Shown in pieces: positions 26,550 to 38,100 of a DNA stretch of 64,000 bases. Position 1 is the first letter of the stretch. The number at the start of each line of letters is the position of its first letter. Origin of the DNA: Stomorhina lunata (taxonomy: Eukaryota; Arthropoda; Insecta; Diptera; Rhiniidae); assembly GCA_933228675.1 (NCBI GenBank), contig OW121745.1:1273346-1337345 (forward strand), read 5' to 3'. The notes under the pieces were generated by a model that was not told the origin of the DNA, made no database searches, and worked only from the letters and a program-made list of their open reading frames with translations. Made by a program: the position numbers and the translations under genes.

Positions 26550-26769
26550 ATTACAATCAGGGACTGAAAACAACCGTTATCTTCGAATTTTTAATTAAAA
26601 AAGCACACCCAAAAAAGCATTTGTTTTAAAATTCAATTAAACAGTTTTGATTCGTTTGGGCTATATTTTCATTTGATCGTAAGCCTTTTATTTTTTTGAT
26701 TTTTATTTTCTTAATCCGAAATTAAAGTTATTTTTTGATTTTTATTTTTTTAGTCAAAAATAAAAGTTA

Positions 26770-26935
26770 ATTTTGCCTTTTATTATATTGCACAAAGTCT
26801 GCCGGTTATTTCTGTCGCTTATTATATCGCACAACCTCTGTCGGTTATTTCTGTCGTTTATTATATCGCACAAACTCTGCCGGTTATGATTGCCGTTTAT
26901 TATATCACTCAATTTATAACGAGTATTTATTTTGT
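26770..26935. repeat. 39-bp minisatellite, left arm of foldback
   Basis: About four tandem units of the type 'gcacaaactctgccggttat' followed by 'ttctgtcgtttattatatc'. The same units occur in reverse complement at 28400-28620 in the right arm. Confidence 0.85.
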
Positions 26936-27380
26936 TAAAAAATCTCTGATCGATATCTTTTGTAATATACTTTTTCGAGCAGCATTTTTTTTTAATTTTT
27001 TCTTGTAAAAGTGAAAAAGTCTCAAAAAATGATATTCTCTATAGAAAAACTTATTTCAAACAGTATTCCCTATACAAAAAATGTTACACAAAAGTATTCT
27101 CTATAAAAAACTGTCATACAAAAATATTTTCTAAAGAAAACCCGATATTCTCTATAAGAAAATGGTTATAAAAAAGTATTCTCTATAGGAAAACTGTCAT
27201 AAGAAAGCATTCTGTATAGAAAAGTTGTTATACAAAGGTATTCTCTATAAAAAAATGTCATACAAAAGTATTCTTTACAGGAAAACTGTTAAAGTATTTT
27301 ATATAGTAAAACTATTAAGCAAAGGTATTCTCTATAGGAAAACTGTTATACAAAAGTATTCTTTATAGAAAACTTGCCCA

Positions 27381-27895
27381 TTTCTTTTGGAAAATTTTGA
27401 AAATGTCCCTTTATTTTGGGAAATTTTGAAAATTTCCCATTATTCTGGGAAATTTTGAAAATTTCCCATTATTTTCAGAAATTTTGAAAATTTCCCATCA
27501 TTTTGCGAAATATTCAAAATGTTTTATTATTTTTGGGATATTTCGAAAATTTCCCATTTCTTTTAGGAAATTTTGAAAATTTCCCATTATTTTGGGAAAT
27601 TTTAAAATTATACAATTATTTTGGGAAATTTTGAAAATTTTTCATTATTTTGGGAAATTTCGAAAATTTCTCATTATTTTGGGAAATCTTGAAAATTTCT
27701 CATTATTTTGGGAAATCTTGAAAATTTCCTATTATTTTGGGAAATTTTAAAATTTTCCCTCTATTTTGGGAAATTTTGAAAAATTCCCATCTCTTTTGGC
27801 TTATTTGGAAAATTTCCTGTTACTTTTGGGAAATATTGAAAATTTCTTATTATTTTCGGGAATTTTGAAAATATCCTATTATTTTGGGATATTTT
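27381..27895. repeat. 29-31-bp minisatellite in the foldback loop
   Basis: Tandem copies of 'gggaaattttgaaaatttcc' followed by 'cattatttt'. Each holds a dyad GAAATTTT-G-AAAATTTC that differs from the core of the large satellite only by one A/T on each side of the G. The repeats are more diverged than those of the large arrays. Confidence 0.85.
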
Positions 27896-28399
27896 TAAAA
27901 TAGTTTTACTATAGAAAATACTTTATTATAACAGTTTTCCTGTAGAGAATACTTTTGTATGAAATTTGTTTATAGAGAATACTTTTGTATAACAACTTTT
28001 CTATACAGAATGCTTTCTTATGACAGTTTTCCTATAGAGAATACTTTTTTACAACCATTTCCTTTTAGAGAATATAGGCTTTTCTATAGAAAATATTTTT
28101 GTATGACAGTTTTTTTATAGAGAATACTTTTGTATAACATTTTTTGTATAGGGAATACTGTTTGAAAGAAGTTTTTCTATAGAGAATATAATTTTTTGAG
28201 ACTTTTTCTATTGATAATGAGTTTGTATTCGTCATTTTACAAGAAAAAATTAAAAAAAATGCTGCTCGAAAAAGTATATTACAAAAGATATCGCTCAAAG
28301 ATTGTTTAAGAAAAAAATAAAATAAAAGGCAAAAATTATTAAAATAAAAATAACCGACAAAAATGTGCAAAAAAATATGAAACAAACATACTCGTTATA

Positions 28400-28620
28400 A
28401 ATTGAGCGATATAATAAACGGCAATCATAACTGGCAGAATTTGTGCGATTTAATAAACGACAGAAATAACCAGCCGAGTTTGTGCGATATAACAAACGGC
28501 AATCATAACCGGCAGAATTTGAGCGATATAATAAACGACAGAAATAACCGACAGAGGTTGTGCGACATAATAAACGACAGAAATAACCGACAGACTTTGT
28601 GCGATATAATAAAAGGCAAA
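28400..28620. repeat. 39-bp minisatellite, right arm of foldback
   Basis: About six units, reverse complement of the left-arm repeat. Because 39 is divisible by three, the tract stays open as a 13-residue protein repeat in one frame (28402-28638). I regard that as a by-product of the repeat, not a gene. Confidence 0.85.
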
Positions 28621-28751
28621 ATTAACTTTTATTTTTGATAAAATAAAAAAATAACTTTTATTTCGGATTAAAAAAATAAAAATAAAAAAATAACAGTTAT
28701 TTTCTGAGTTTTATTATAAAAGTCATAACCGTAACAGTCCCTGATTACAAT

Positions 28752-29569
28752 TACAATTAAATAAATTAAATAAATGATACTAGGTTTTTCGGTTAGGTGT
28801 AAACTTTCAATTTAACAGCTATTCCCATTAGTTTTAAAGTAAATTGACAGAAGCGAAAATGTAGTCTGTTGTTTGAGATCTGTTTAGCGTGTTTTGCACA
28901 TATTCCTGAAATTTTGTCATTCCGTTATATAATTTCCAAATTTGCGGTAGCTATGACAAGCTTCTAATTTAAATTTTTGTACAAAATTTTACTATAAGAC
29001 TTTGATAATTTTATAATTATTTTATGAATTAGGTGGTCTTTACTAGATTATTTTATATTTTACAACAAACTTTTAAGATTTCCAGATTTAAATCCATTAT
29101 TTCAGTGGAGCCATTACCATGGGTAATGACAAAAGTAACAGAGGAATGAACTTTTCAATGAAAATTTGAGATTATCCAATCTATGGTAATTATTAAAGAA
29201 ATTTAAAATAGGATTCAAATACAACATGGCACTACCAATGCATAGCACAGTGGGGTGCAAATATCCTTAAAATTCCTTAATATACATGGTACATTGCTTA
29301 TTAATATGTACATAAAGCGGTCCAATAAATCAGTATCAACCTCAAAATAATTATTTAAAGCCATTTTCGCACTTGGCCGTTCTCAACCCTCTATTGTAAA
29401 AAATTAGCGACATCGATCCACATATAATTATACTCTTATAGCTAAATTAAATTAATAAAATAAGAGTTAAATTGATGTTTTTAAAAATGGCTGCTTAGGT
29501 AAATAACTAAAATATTATATTTTTTTCAATAATTTCAACAAATAATTTTAATTTGAACAAATTTTTATA
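28752..29569. other. Intergenic, nothing recognised
   Basis: AT-rich sequence with no convincing open frame, terminal repeat or RNA gene visible. Confidence 0.5.
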
Positions 29570-32065
29570 GGTTTAACAATTTAAGAAAATTAGGGGTAAA
29601 AATGGGTAAAAAAGGGAAAAATTAGTAATGCTGTATCTCCGGAAGTAAACGTCATAGGCCCAAAATTGAAATTGCGTTGGGATCAGCTGCAAAAATAAGT
29701 AGACATGTGTTTGGTTCTTTTTAGCAGATGGGACAAATAGGGGGTAAAAAGGGTAAAAATAAAATGTTGGTACTTTTTTAAACCCATGTGTATCTTTTGA
29801 ACCAATCAACAAAGTAACAAAATTCAAAACGGAGCCGGTAAACAAGAAAAAAATATTAGACACGTGTTTGGTACTTTTTTGATTCAGGGTTCAAAAAGGG
29901 GGAAAAGTGGGGAAAAAATTTAGGGTAGGTCCATTTTTCTTTTTTTTTTGTATTTCACTTGAACCAATAAATCTAGAAATAAAATTTATAGGGAGGTCGA
30001 TTGCCAAGTACAAAATATTAAATAAGTGTTTGGTCCTTTTTTCAATTAAAAGGGTAAAAAAGGGAAAAATCGGTAACATTATATCTCTTTAACCAACAGC
30101 GATAGAAGCGAAGATTAAATTGGTTTGAGATTAGCACTAAAAATTAAGGGACACGTATTTGGTACTTTTTTTAAAATCGGCCGCCTAGCGGGCAAAACAG
30201 GGTAGAAAAGGGAGAAATTAGTAACATCATATCTCCGAAACCAACATAGACAGAAACAAAGTTGAAATTGGATTTGAATCGCCTAGAAAAATAAGGGGAA
30301 ACGTGTTTGGTACTTTTTTGAAAATGACACTAATAAGAATGAAAAAGGGTAAAAACTATATTTTGGTACTTTTTTTAACCCATATGTATCTTTTGAACTA
30401 ATAAACATAGAAACATATTTTATATCGCAACCGATTGATATTGAAAAAGAACTAAATACGTATTTGGTACTTTTGCAATTAATGGGGTACAAAAGGGTAA
30501 AAAAAGGGAAAATATTCAAGGATAGGTTTTTTGCTTTTTAGCCATGGATATCTTTTAGGCTAGTGAAGTTAGAAGTATAATTTATTGACTGGTCGATTGA
30601 CAAAGAAAAAATAAAATACATTTTTGGTACTTTTTTAATTTTGGGGGTAAAAATATATCTTCTAAATCAAAAGTGATAGAAACAAAAACTAAATTAGTCT
30701 GAGATCAGCACTAAAAATTAAGGGACACGTGTTCGGTACTTTTTTGAAATTCGACCTTTTAAAAGGTAAAACAGGGTAGAAAATAGATAAATTAGTAACG
30801 TCATATCTCCGAAACTAACACCGATGCAAACGAAGTTAAAATTGGATTTGAATCGGATAAAAAAATAAATGGTCACGTATTTGGTACTATCTCAAAAATG
30901 GTACTAACAGGAATAAAAAAGGGTAAAAACTATATTTTGGTACTTTTTTTAACCCATATATATCTTTTGAACTAATAAACATAGAAACATAATTTATATC
31001 GCAACTGATAGGCATTAAAAAACTATTTAACACGTATTTGGTACTTTTGCGATTAATATGGGACGAAAGGGTAAAAAAAGGGAAAATATTCTATAAATTT
31101 TTAGCTAAGAATATCTTTTCGGCTAATGAAGCCAGAAGCATAATTTATTGGCTGGTAAATTGACATTGAAAAAAGTAAAATAAGTGTTTGGTGCTTTTTT
31201 ATTTTTGGGGGTAAAAATCGGTAAAAATATATCTTCTGAGCCAAAAGTGATAGAAACAAAAACTAAATCGGTCTAAGATCGGCACTTTAAATTAAGGGAC
31301 ATGTATTCGGTACTTTTTTCTTTAATTCGGCCGTTTTGTGGTTAAAACAGGGAAAAAATGGGAAATATTAGTAACGTCATATCTCCGAAATTCAAAACGA
31401 TAGGAACAGAGTTGAAATTTGCTTCGGATGGGCTGAAAAATAAAACGAGAAACGTATTTGGTACTTTTTTGAATAAGGGCTAAAAAAAGGACAAAAACTA
31501 TATTTTGGTACTTTTTTTGAACCCATACGTATCTTTTGAAATAACAAACATAGATACGCAGTAAACGTCACAATTGATAAGTAACAAAGAATTATTAGAC
31601 ACGTATTTGGTACTTTTACGATAATTGAGGTAAAAAAGATAAAAACTGGGAAATATTCAAGGGTAGGTTTTTAACTAATGAAGCCAGAACTATAATTTAC
31701 AGACGGTTAGATTCATATTGAAAAAGTATAAGACATGTGCTGTTTAGTGGTTAAACAGAAACAGAAAATGGATAAATTAGTAACATCATATCTCCGAAAT
31801 TTACATCGTTAGATACAAAGTTGAAATTGGATTTGGATCATCTTGCAAAAAAGGGGACACGAGTTTTGTACTTTTTTGCAAATGGAACTAATAAGGGAGA
31901 AAAAGAGTAAAAATTATATTTTGGTACTTTATTAACCCTATAAGTATCTCTTGAACTAATAAACATAAATACTCAAATTACATCAGAATTGATAAGGACT
32001 AACAAAAATTAAGAAGGTGCTTCGCGCTTCTACGATAAATAAGGCACAAAAGAGTAAAAACTATG
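29570..32065. repeat. Degenerate higher-order tandem repeat, about 570 bp (4 x about 143 bp), left part
   Basis: A landmark of the type 'gtgtttggtacttttttg' recurs at about 29869, 30018, 30157, 30301, 30460, 30618, 30728, 30877, 31032, 31182, 31299 and 31450, spaced 110-159 bp apart. Four monomer types alternate. For example, 'catatctccgaaa' recurs near 30233, 30802 and 31378, and the 'ctatattttggtac' type near 30356, 30929 and 31497, both about 570 bp apart. The array is strongly diverged, so it is old. The short open frames in it on both strands are not coding. Related monomers occur in the palindrome at 58690-59250 and 61250-61760. Confidence 0.8.
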
Positions 32066-32311
32066 TGTTGGAAATAACGTTCTCAATAAATTAAAATCAA
32101 AGAACAATGTGGCAACATTTTATTGTAAAATGTCAATTAATTCGATCCTTCTTGTATTCCTCTTTCTTAAATTGTTTGTCACTTTAATTTCCTTTTCAAA
32201 TCTCCCCTTCTGCTTTAAGCTTTTATCTAAGCAACACTTACTGAATTTTAAATCAAATAAAATCTGAATTGCATTAATATTTATAAAAGAATTATAAAGT
32301 GCGTTTAATTC
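32066..32311 (+). repeat. copia 5' LTR
   Basis: 246 bp aligned with 38738-38987. I count four substitutions and one 4-bp indel between the two LTRs, so the element is moderately young. The copy stops at 'gcgtttaattc', after which LINE sequence begins. No copia-type primer-binding site follows. Confidence 0.88.
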
Positions 32312-32956
32312 AGTAGTGTTCTGACGTCTGTCCTGTCTGTACGCGTTTTGTTTTGCACGTCTTTTGTCCGTCCATATGTTCGCGTTTAGTGTCTAAAAAA
32401 AATTAAAAATATAATAATAAATGAATAACTAAGAAATCTGTGCAAAAATATAAAATAAATTAAATAGCTATAAATAACATATAAAACAAAACAAAAATAT
32501 TAAAATTAACAAACAGTGAACATAAATACATAAATAAAATAAAAACACCATAAATAACAAAAACAAAAACTCTATAAAACCAGTTTCAAGCTACAACAAA
32601 CACAATAAACCAATTACAACAACACCCAAATTCTACAAACTCTCCTACAACATCAACAATAATAAAATTTATTCACCACTCGTCAACCAAATTTTAATTA
32701 AATAGTGTTGACTACGCACAAGTTTTTTTTTACATACAATGACCAGGCCAGGGCTTTTATGGCCCTTTTTAGCAATTGTCATTGTGTTCTCATTTCCACC
32801 CCTTTTACTATAGAAATATCGATGAAATAATTGTTGTCAAACTATTTAATGGTGAAGGTATAACACTGACCATTGAATAGTACTACTGGCATCAATTAAT
32901 ATCGTTGATAGTTTCTGTTGTAAGTGAATAATTGATTTGAATCTTAGTATATAGCA

Positions 32957-34386
32957 ATGGCAGATCATTTTAACATAAACTTCTGCAACATACGCGGGCT
33001 TAGAGCGAATTTCTTCTCCGTTTACGCACACATTTGTCTCCATTGGCCGGATATTTTCGCCTTATGTGAAACCCAGGTATCTGAGAATGCTGATCCACAG
33101 GATTTTTATATACCTGGGTATCACTTTCTATCGCTTTTTAACTTCCATCGGGGCATTGCAATGTACATTCGCGATGAAGTTGCGCACCGGAGCCAGCAAT
33201 CGTTAGGCACGCATGATAGCGAATTTAACTGTCTCTGGGTTAAGTTCAGAATCAGGGCGCACCTTTTGCACTTCGGGTTTCTTTACAGAAGCCCAAACGC
33301 GGATAGGGACACAACGTTATCTGGCTTCGATGTCCTCTCCGATTCAATTACGAAGATCCTTGAGAGTTGCCCGAACAGTGAAATCGTTATTACTGGTGAT
33401 TTCAATGTTCACAACTCGTCCTGGCTTCGCCATTCTAGCCACACAACTCCTGAAGGCCAATATGTTGAGCTATTCGCCGCGCACAATCACCTGGCGCAAC
33501 TGGTGAATGAACCAACGCATATCTCATGTGTTGAAGGACACCAACAAAATACCCTTGACCTTTTCCTTACTTCACACCCTGACAAGTATGAAGTAAAGGT
33601 TCTTGCGCCTCTTGGCAATTCGGATCATTGTACAATTTCCGCCTCTTTTTCGTTCTCCGGACTTCGGAATGTTTCACAAACAGCCACGAAACGTTTAACT
33701 TATTTATACGAAAAATGTCGTTGGGCTGAGCTCAACGAATTTTTTAGGCATTTTAACTGGAAACTTTGTTTTCTTGACAATAATGTCAGTGCCTCGGCTG
33801 AAATGGTGTCTAATGTTATTAAGCTGGGAATGAAAATGTTCATCCCAGCGAAAAATATTTCGATTAAACCAAAGTTAAAAACCTGGTTTAATCAGACGTG
33901 CAAACATGCAGTCAGATCCCGAGAGGTAGCTTTCAGTAACTGGCGTAATAACCAAAATCCAGTTACTGATTTGCAGCGCAAACAGGCAAGGCGTACGTGT
34001 GCCAAAGTATTAAGGCGTGAAAAGGCTCTGTACGAGCAACGCCTTCGTACTAAAATTCTTGCTGCTAATCGGGGCAGCAAGAATTTCTGGTCATTCGTTA
34101 AAAGAGTCAAGAATAATGCTAGTTCTTCAATTTCTTCTCTTTTAAAGGATGGTCAGACATTCACAGACCCGGTTGATAAAGCTAACCTTTTAGCTGAACT
34201 ATTTGAAAGCAATTCTCGCTTGCCGGAAAGCACTCAACCTCTGCCCGAGCTCGAAAGAGTATCTGTAACTATGCCAAAGATATTCTTTCGCGCTCGTGCT
34301 GTAAAACGGGTTTTAGCGGATCTCAATATAAATAAGTCTCCAGGGCCAGATGGCATTCCAGCACTGGTCTTGAAGAGAGGGCGAAA
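32957..34386 (+). pseudogene. LINE ORF2 5' part: AP-type endonuclease and start of RT
   Basis: The frame opens at the ATG at 32957. Residues 1-235 form an apurinic/apyrimidinic-type endonuclease: an N-terminal FCNIRG motif, an acidic CETQ motif near residue 38, GDFNVH at 147-152 and SDH at 222-224. These carry the usual catalytic Asp, Asn and His. A linker rich in basic residues follows, then the first RT block with SPGPDG near residue 461. Just after this, around 34377, the sequence jumps to the C-terminal region, so the catalytic RT palm is missing. The frame runs open to 34591 but the part after the junction is out of frame. Endonuclease intact, enzyme as a whole dead. Confidence 0.85.
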
Positions 34387-34758
34387 GTGGTCATCGGTGA
34401 CAGTAGGGTATCCAACTCTATTGATTCACTGGAGCACCGTCGCAATGTGGGTTGTGTCTCACTGTTCTATCGTTACTACTTTGGAATGTGCTCTAACGAA
34501 ATCAGGGAACTCGTTCCCGAAACTCGAACTTTTTTACGCAACACACGTCATTCTGCTAGAGCACATTCCTTTGTGGTCGATTGGCCGGTAGACCGAACAA
34601 CACACTACAGAGAAAATTCGTTCTTTAGTCGTACAGTTCGTATGTGGAATTCGCTTCCCGCAGAAATTTTTCCTGCTAGTTGCAATATAGGTAAATTCAA
34701 ATCAAATGTCCACAAACACTACTCCATCTATCCTCCTTCCCATAACCTATTTTCCTAG
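34387..34758 (+). pseudogene. LINE ORF2 C-terminal tail (out of frame)
   Basis: Encodes the conserved tail typical of CR1/L2-like LINE proteins: a block near HRRNVGCVSLFYRYY, then basic stretches, then an RMWNSLP motif close to the C-terminus, then a stop at 34756-34758. It is in a different frame from the endonuclease part because of the deletion junction near 34377. About 80 bp of 3' UTR and an A-rich tail follow. Confidence 0.75.
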
Positions 34759-34839
34759 TTCCAACACAATGCATCGCATAAGTAGGGGTCATCCCCTGAG
34801 TGCTGGTCCTAAGTTAAAAAAAACAAAAAAAAAAACTTA

Positions 34840-35121
34840 AGGCCCTATGTTTTGGGAACCATTAAGCGTCCTGTAACCAATCCTGAAGCATGGGATGAAA
34901 AAGATGCTGAAGCCCAAGCATTTATCATGAGAGGATTAATGCTGGACCAATTGAAATATTTAACAGACTGCAATACTGCAGCTCAAATGTGGTCACGGCT
35001 GAAAGCAGTGCATTCAGAGAGAAGTGAACAGTCCGCACAAATATTACTTGAGAAATTTATTAATTGCAAGATGGATGAAAGTGAAAGCGTTGCAAATTTT
35101 ATAGCGATATATGCTCCTTAA
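34840..35121 (+). pseudogene. copia gag, N-terminal remnant
   Basis: The gag frame re-emerges right after the LINE tail. Its early residues resemble the middle of a copia gag ('KRPVTNPEAWDEKDAEAQAF', then an LKAVH block). The first several dozen residues and the initiation codon are missing. A frame break near 35117 separates it from the long downstream frame; the next codons continue the gag alignment in the other frame, so this is a one-step frameshift. Confidence 0.82.
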
Positions 35122-35162
35122 ATCAACGGCTGAGGGACATAGATTTAGAGCAGAAAGAAGCA

Positions 35163-38100
35163 ATGATCATTGCTAAAATATTAAGCAGTCTGCCATCTAA
35201 ATATGACCATGTAAGAACTGCTTGGTATGCTGTTCCTAGGAATGAACAAAATCTAGAAAGATTAACTGATCATTTGGTAAATGAAGAATCATTATTTAAT
35301 TCACGCACAGCTGATACAAGCGACAACAACACGTCTAAATCTGCATTCACAGTAAGTACGTATAAAAACAATAAAATTGAAAATAACCATAACAGAAAAC
35401 ATAATCAAAATCCAAAACGTAATGGAAGCTGTAATTATTGTCATAAGAGGGGCCATTGGGCGAGAGAATGTTTTAATATGGCAGCTGATCAGCGTAATAA
35501 ACAAAATTCCAATAATCGTATGCACTCACTAATAGTTGAACGAGAGGCTGATGAACATCATAATAACAATCCTCAATTGTTTGTTTTACAAACAATGAAA
35601 CAACAACAAAAATGTAAAAATGTTTTCTACGCGGATTCTGGAGCTACAGATCACATGTCATTTCAGAGGGAGTTATTTGAGAAGATAAATAATTTTAAAA
35701 GTGGCGACTATTTCGTTAAAGTTGGAGATGGCCGTAAGTTGACAGTCCAAGGCGTCGGTGATATTCTAGTCAGAAGTGATGCAAGTGGTTCCACACATAC
35801 AATTAAAGACGTTTTATTAGTTCCAGGTTTGGACAAAAATTTAATTTCTGTCTCAAGAGCCACAGAGAAAGGTATGGATGTAATTTTCAAAGAAGGTGGT
35901 AGTCGTGTATGTTTCATGAAAGGTAATAATGTAATTGTTTATGGAACTCGTGAAACAGGTTTGTACAAAATGAATTTGAAACCTTTGTCGGCTAGTTTAA
36001 ATGTAGTAGTTGCAGACTCAATAAAAATTTGGCATGAAAGACTTGGCCATGTCAACTATAAAACACTTAGGGAGATGGTTAACAATAAAACAGTAGATGG
36101 AATTGGTGTGAAAAATCTAAATATTAATGAAAATTTGTCATTTTGCGAGGGTTGTGCATATGGAAAACAGCACAGAAATAGTTTCACAAGAGATCAAGCT
36201 AGAAGAGCTAATAAGCCAGGAGAAGTGTTTCATGTTGACTTGTGTGGAAAAATGAGCGTTCCTTTAATTAATGGGGCAAATTATTTTATGTTATTAAAAG
36301 ATGACTATTCTAGATTTTGCTTCATATATTTTCTTAAAAACAAAACAGATGTATTAACCAATTTAATGTTTTTTTACGCCGACGTAAAAGCTGACGGCCA
36401 CAACATTAGAAAACTTCGTTCAGATGGAGGTCTAGAATTTTTCAACGACTCAGTGCGAACATTTCTTCTACAAAATGGAATAAAGCATGAGCTTTCTACC
36501 CCTCGAGCTCCTGAGCAAAATGGCTTTATAGAGCGCCAAAATCGAACTATAGTTGAAAGTGTCAAATCAATGCTACACGCTAGAAATTTGCCAACATATC
36601 TATGGGCTGAAGCAACGAATACGGCTGTGTACTTAAAAAATAGAACTGCCTCTGATGTCATAGATGGTTGTAAACCTTATGAAAAATGGTATGGCAAAAA
36701 GCCGGTGGTAAGCCATTTGCGTATTTTTGGTAGTGAGGCATATGTACACATCCCAAAAGAACAACGAACAAAGTTTGAAAGGAACTCAGTAAAATACCTT
36801 CTAGTTGGATACAATGATTCGAGTAAGGCTTATCGTGTTTACGATCCAAAGAGTAAAAAAGTTTTTACCAAAAGAGACGTAATTTTTAACGAAAAATGTG
36901 GTGAATATATAAATGAAATAATAGAAATGAAAACAAAATACGAAAATAAAAACGTAAATGATGAAGCAGCAGATAGTATTGAAGGAGAAACAAAACAACA
37001 AGAGTTAAAAGAAGAATCAAAACAACAAGATTTTAAAGCGTCAGCTGATAACAACAACATAATTGAGAAATATGCTGAAGAGCAAAAATTTAGAAGTCCA
37101 TATAATACTAGAAGCAGCAAAAAGAAAAATAACAATGAAGTGAACAGTGAATTATGCAGTGTGCAGTTAGAGCCAACTACTCTAGAAGAAGCATTAGAAG
37201 GAGAAGAATCTGGAATGTGGAACTTAGCAATCAGGGATGAACTGAACTCTTTATATGAAAACAATACATGGATTCTTGTACTACGTACTCCTAACATGCA
37301 CGTTATCACAAATCGATGGATTTTTAAACGAAAATACAAGTCAGATGGCAAAATAGACAAATATAAAGCTTGCTTGGTAGTAAGAGGTTGCTCACAAAAG
37401 AGAGGAGTGGATTATGATGAAATATATTCACCGGTTGTTAGATATGAGTCTGTACGTTTGTTGTTGTCGATAGCTGCTGCGTTTGACATGATTATTTACC
37501 AGTTTGACGTTAAAACAGCATTTTTACATGGTAAGTTGGAAGAAGTTATATACATGGAACAGCCTTATGGTTACGAGCAAGATGAACGTGTATGTAAACT
37601 ACAAAAAGGGCTTTATGGCCTCAAACAAGCTTCTCGGCAATGGAATAAACGAATTGTTACTTTTCTTTCTGAATTTGGTTTTATACAATCATCTGCAGAT
37701 TTATGTGTGTTTTATTATAATTCAGGGCAAATAACAACTTATTTAGCACTTTATGTTGATGATGGGTTAGTGTGTGGAAATAACGTGTCTTTCATTGTAG
37801 ATCTCCTTAAAAATTTGAATTGTGAATTTAACATAACTTATGGACTTGCTGAATCCTTTGTTGGGATTCAAATTGAAATTTGTAGTAAAAAAATAAAGAA
37901 ACTGAAAATTCATCAGCAGGCTTACATTAAAAGAATACTCAAACGTTTTAACCATGAAAGTTGTGCAACGGTGTCAACTCCAGCAGAACCAGGTATGACG
38001 TTTTCAAAGCTAAGTACAAAGTCTGAGGAGAAATTTCCCTATCGAGAGGCCATTGGATCCCTAATGTATTTGATGGTATCAACGCGACCTGATATAGCTT

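Larger units (their letters stand above)
26558..28743. mobile_element. hAT-type foldback element (2,186 bp, 8-bp TSD)
   Basis: The element begins CAGGGACTG and ends CAGTCCCTG, and is flanked on both sides by the same 8 bp, ATTACAAT (26550-26557 and 28744-28751). Eight-bp duplications with CAG...CTG ends are the hallmark of the hAT superfamily. It has no transposase. Almost the whole interior is a long inverted repeat: the left arm (about 26683-27380) is mirrored by the right arm (about 27895-28715). The arms are built from a 39-bp tandem repeat (outer) and a 31-bp 'tattctctatag' tandem repeat (inner); the loop is a 29-31-bp minisatellite. Non-autonomous; it would depend on a transposase supplied elsewhere. 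Confidence 0.88.
32312..34839 (+). mobile_element. Non-LTR retrotransposon with the reverse transcriptase deleted
   Basis: A complete-looking 5' leader (32312-32956), an endonuclease-encoding frame, a C-terminal tail frame and an A-rich 3' end (34815-34839). The central reverse transcriptase is absent. It lies directly between the copia 5' LTR and the copia gag. No clear target duplication is visible, so insertion was probably accompanied by loss of the copia leader. The clade is uncertain (CR1/L2/jockey-like). Confidence 0.8.

Noticed and set aside
26590..28715. Long-hairpin RNA gene (hpRNA/siRNA precursor)
   Set aside because: The inverted repeat could in principle make long double-stranded RNA, but exact hAT ends and target duplication explain it as a mobile element; no promoter or transcript evidence is visible.
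29573..30519. Several 60-96-codon frames on both strands
   Set aside because: They lie in the 570-bp repeat, overlap each other on opposite strands and are not conserved between repeat units.
36374..37360. Minus-strand frames within copia pol
   Set aside because: Shadows of the intact plus-strand pol frame.
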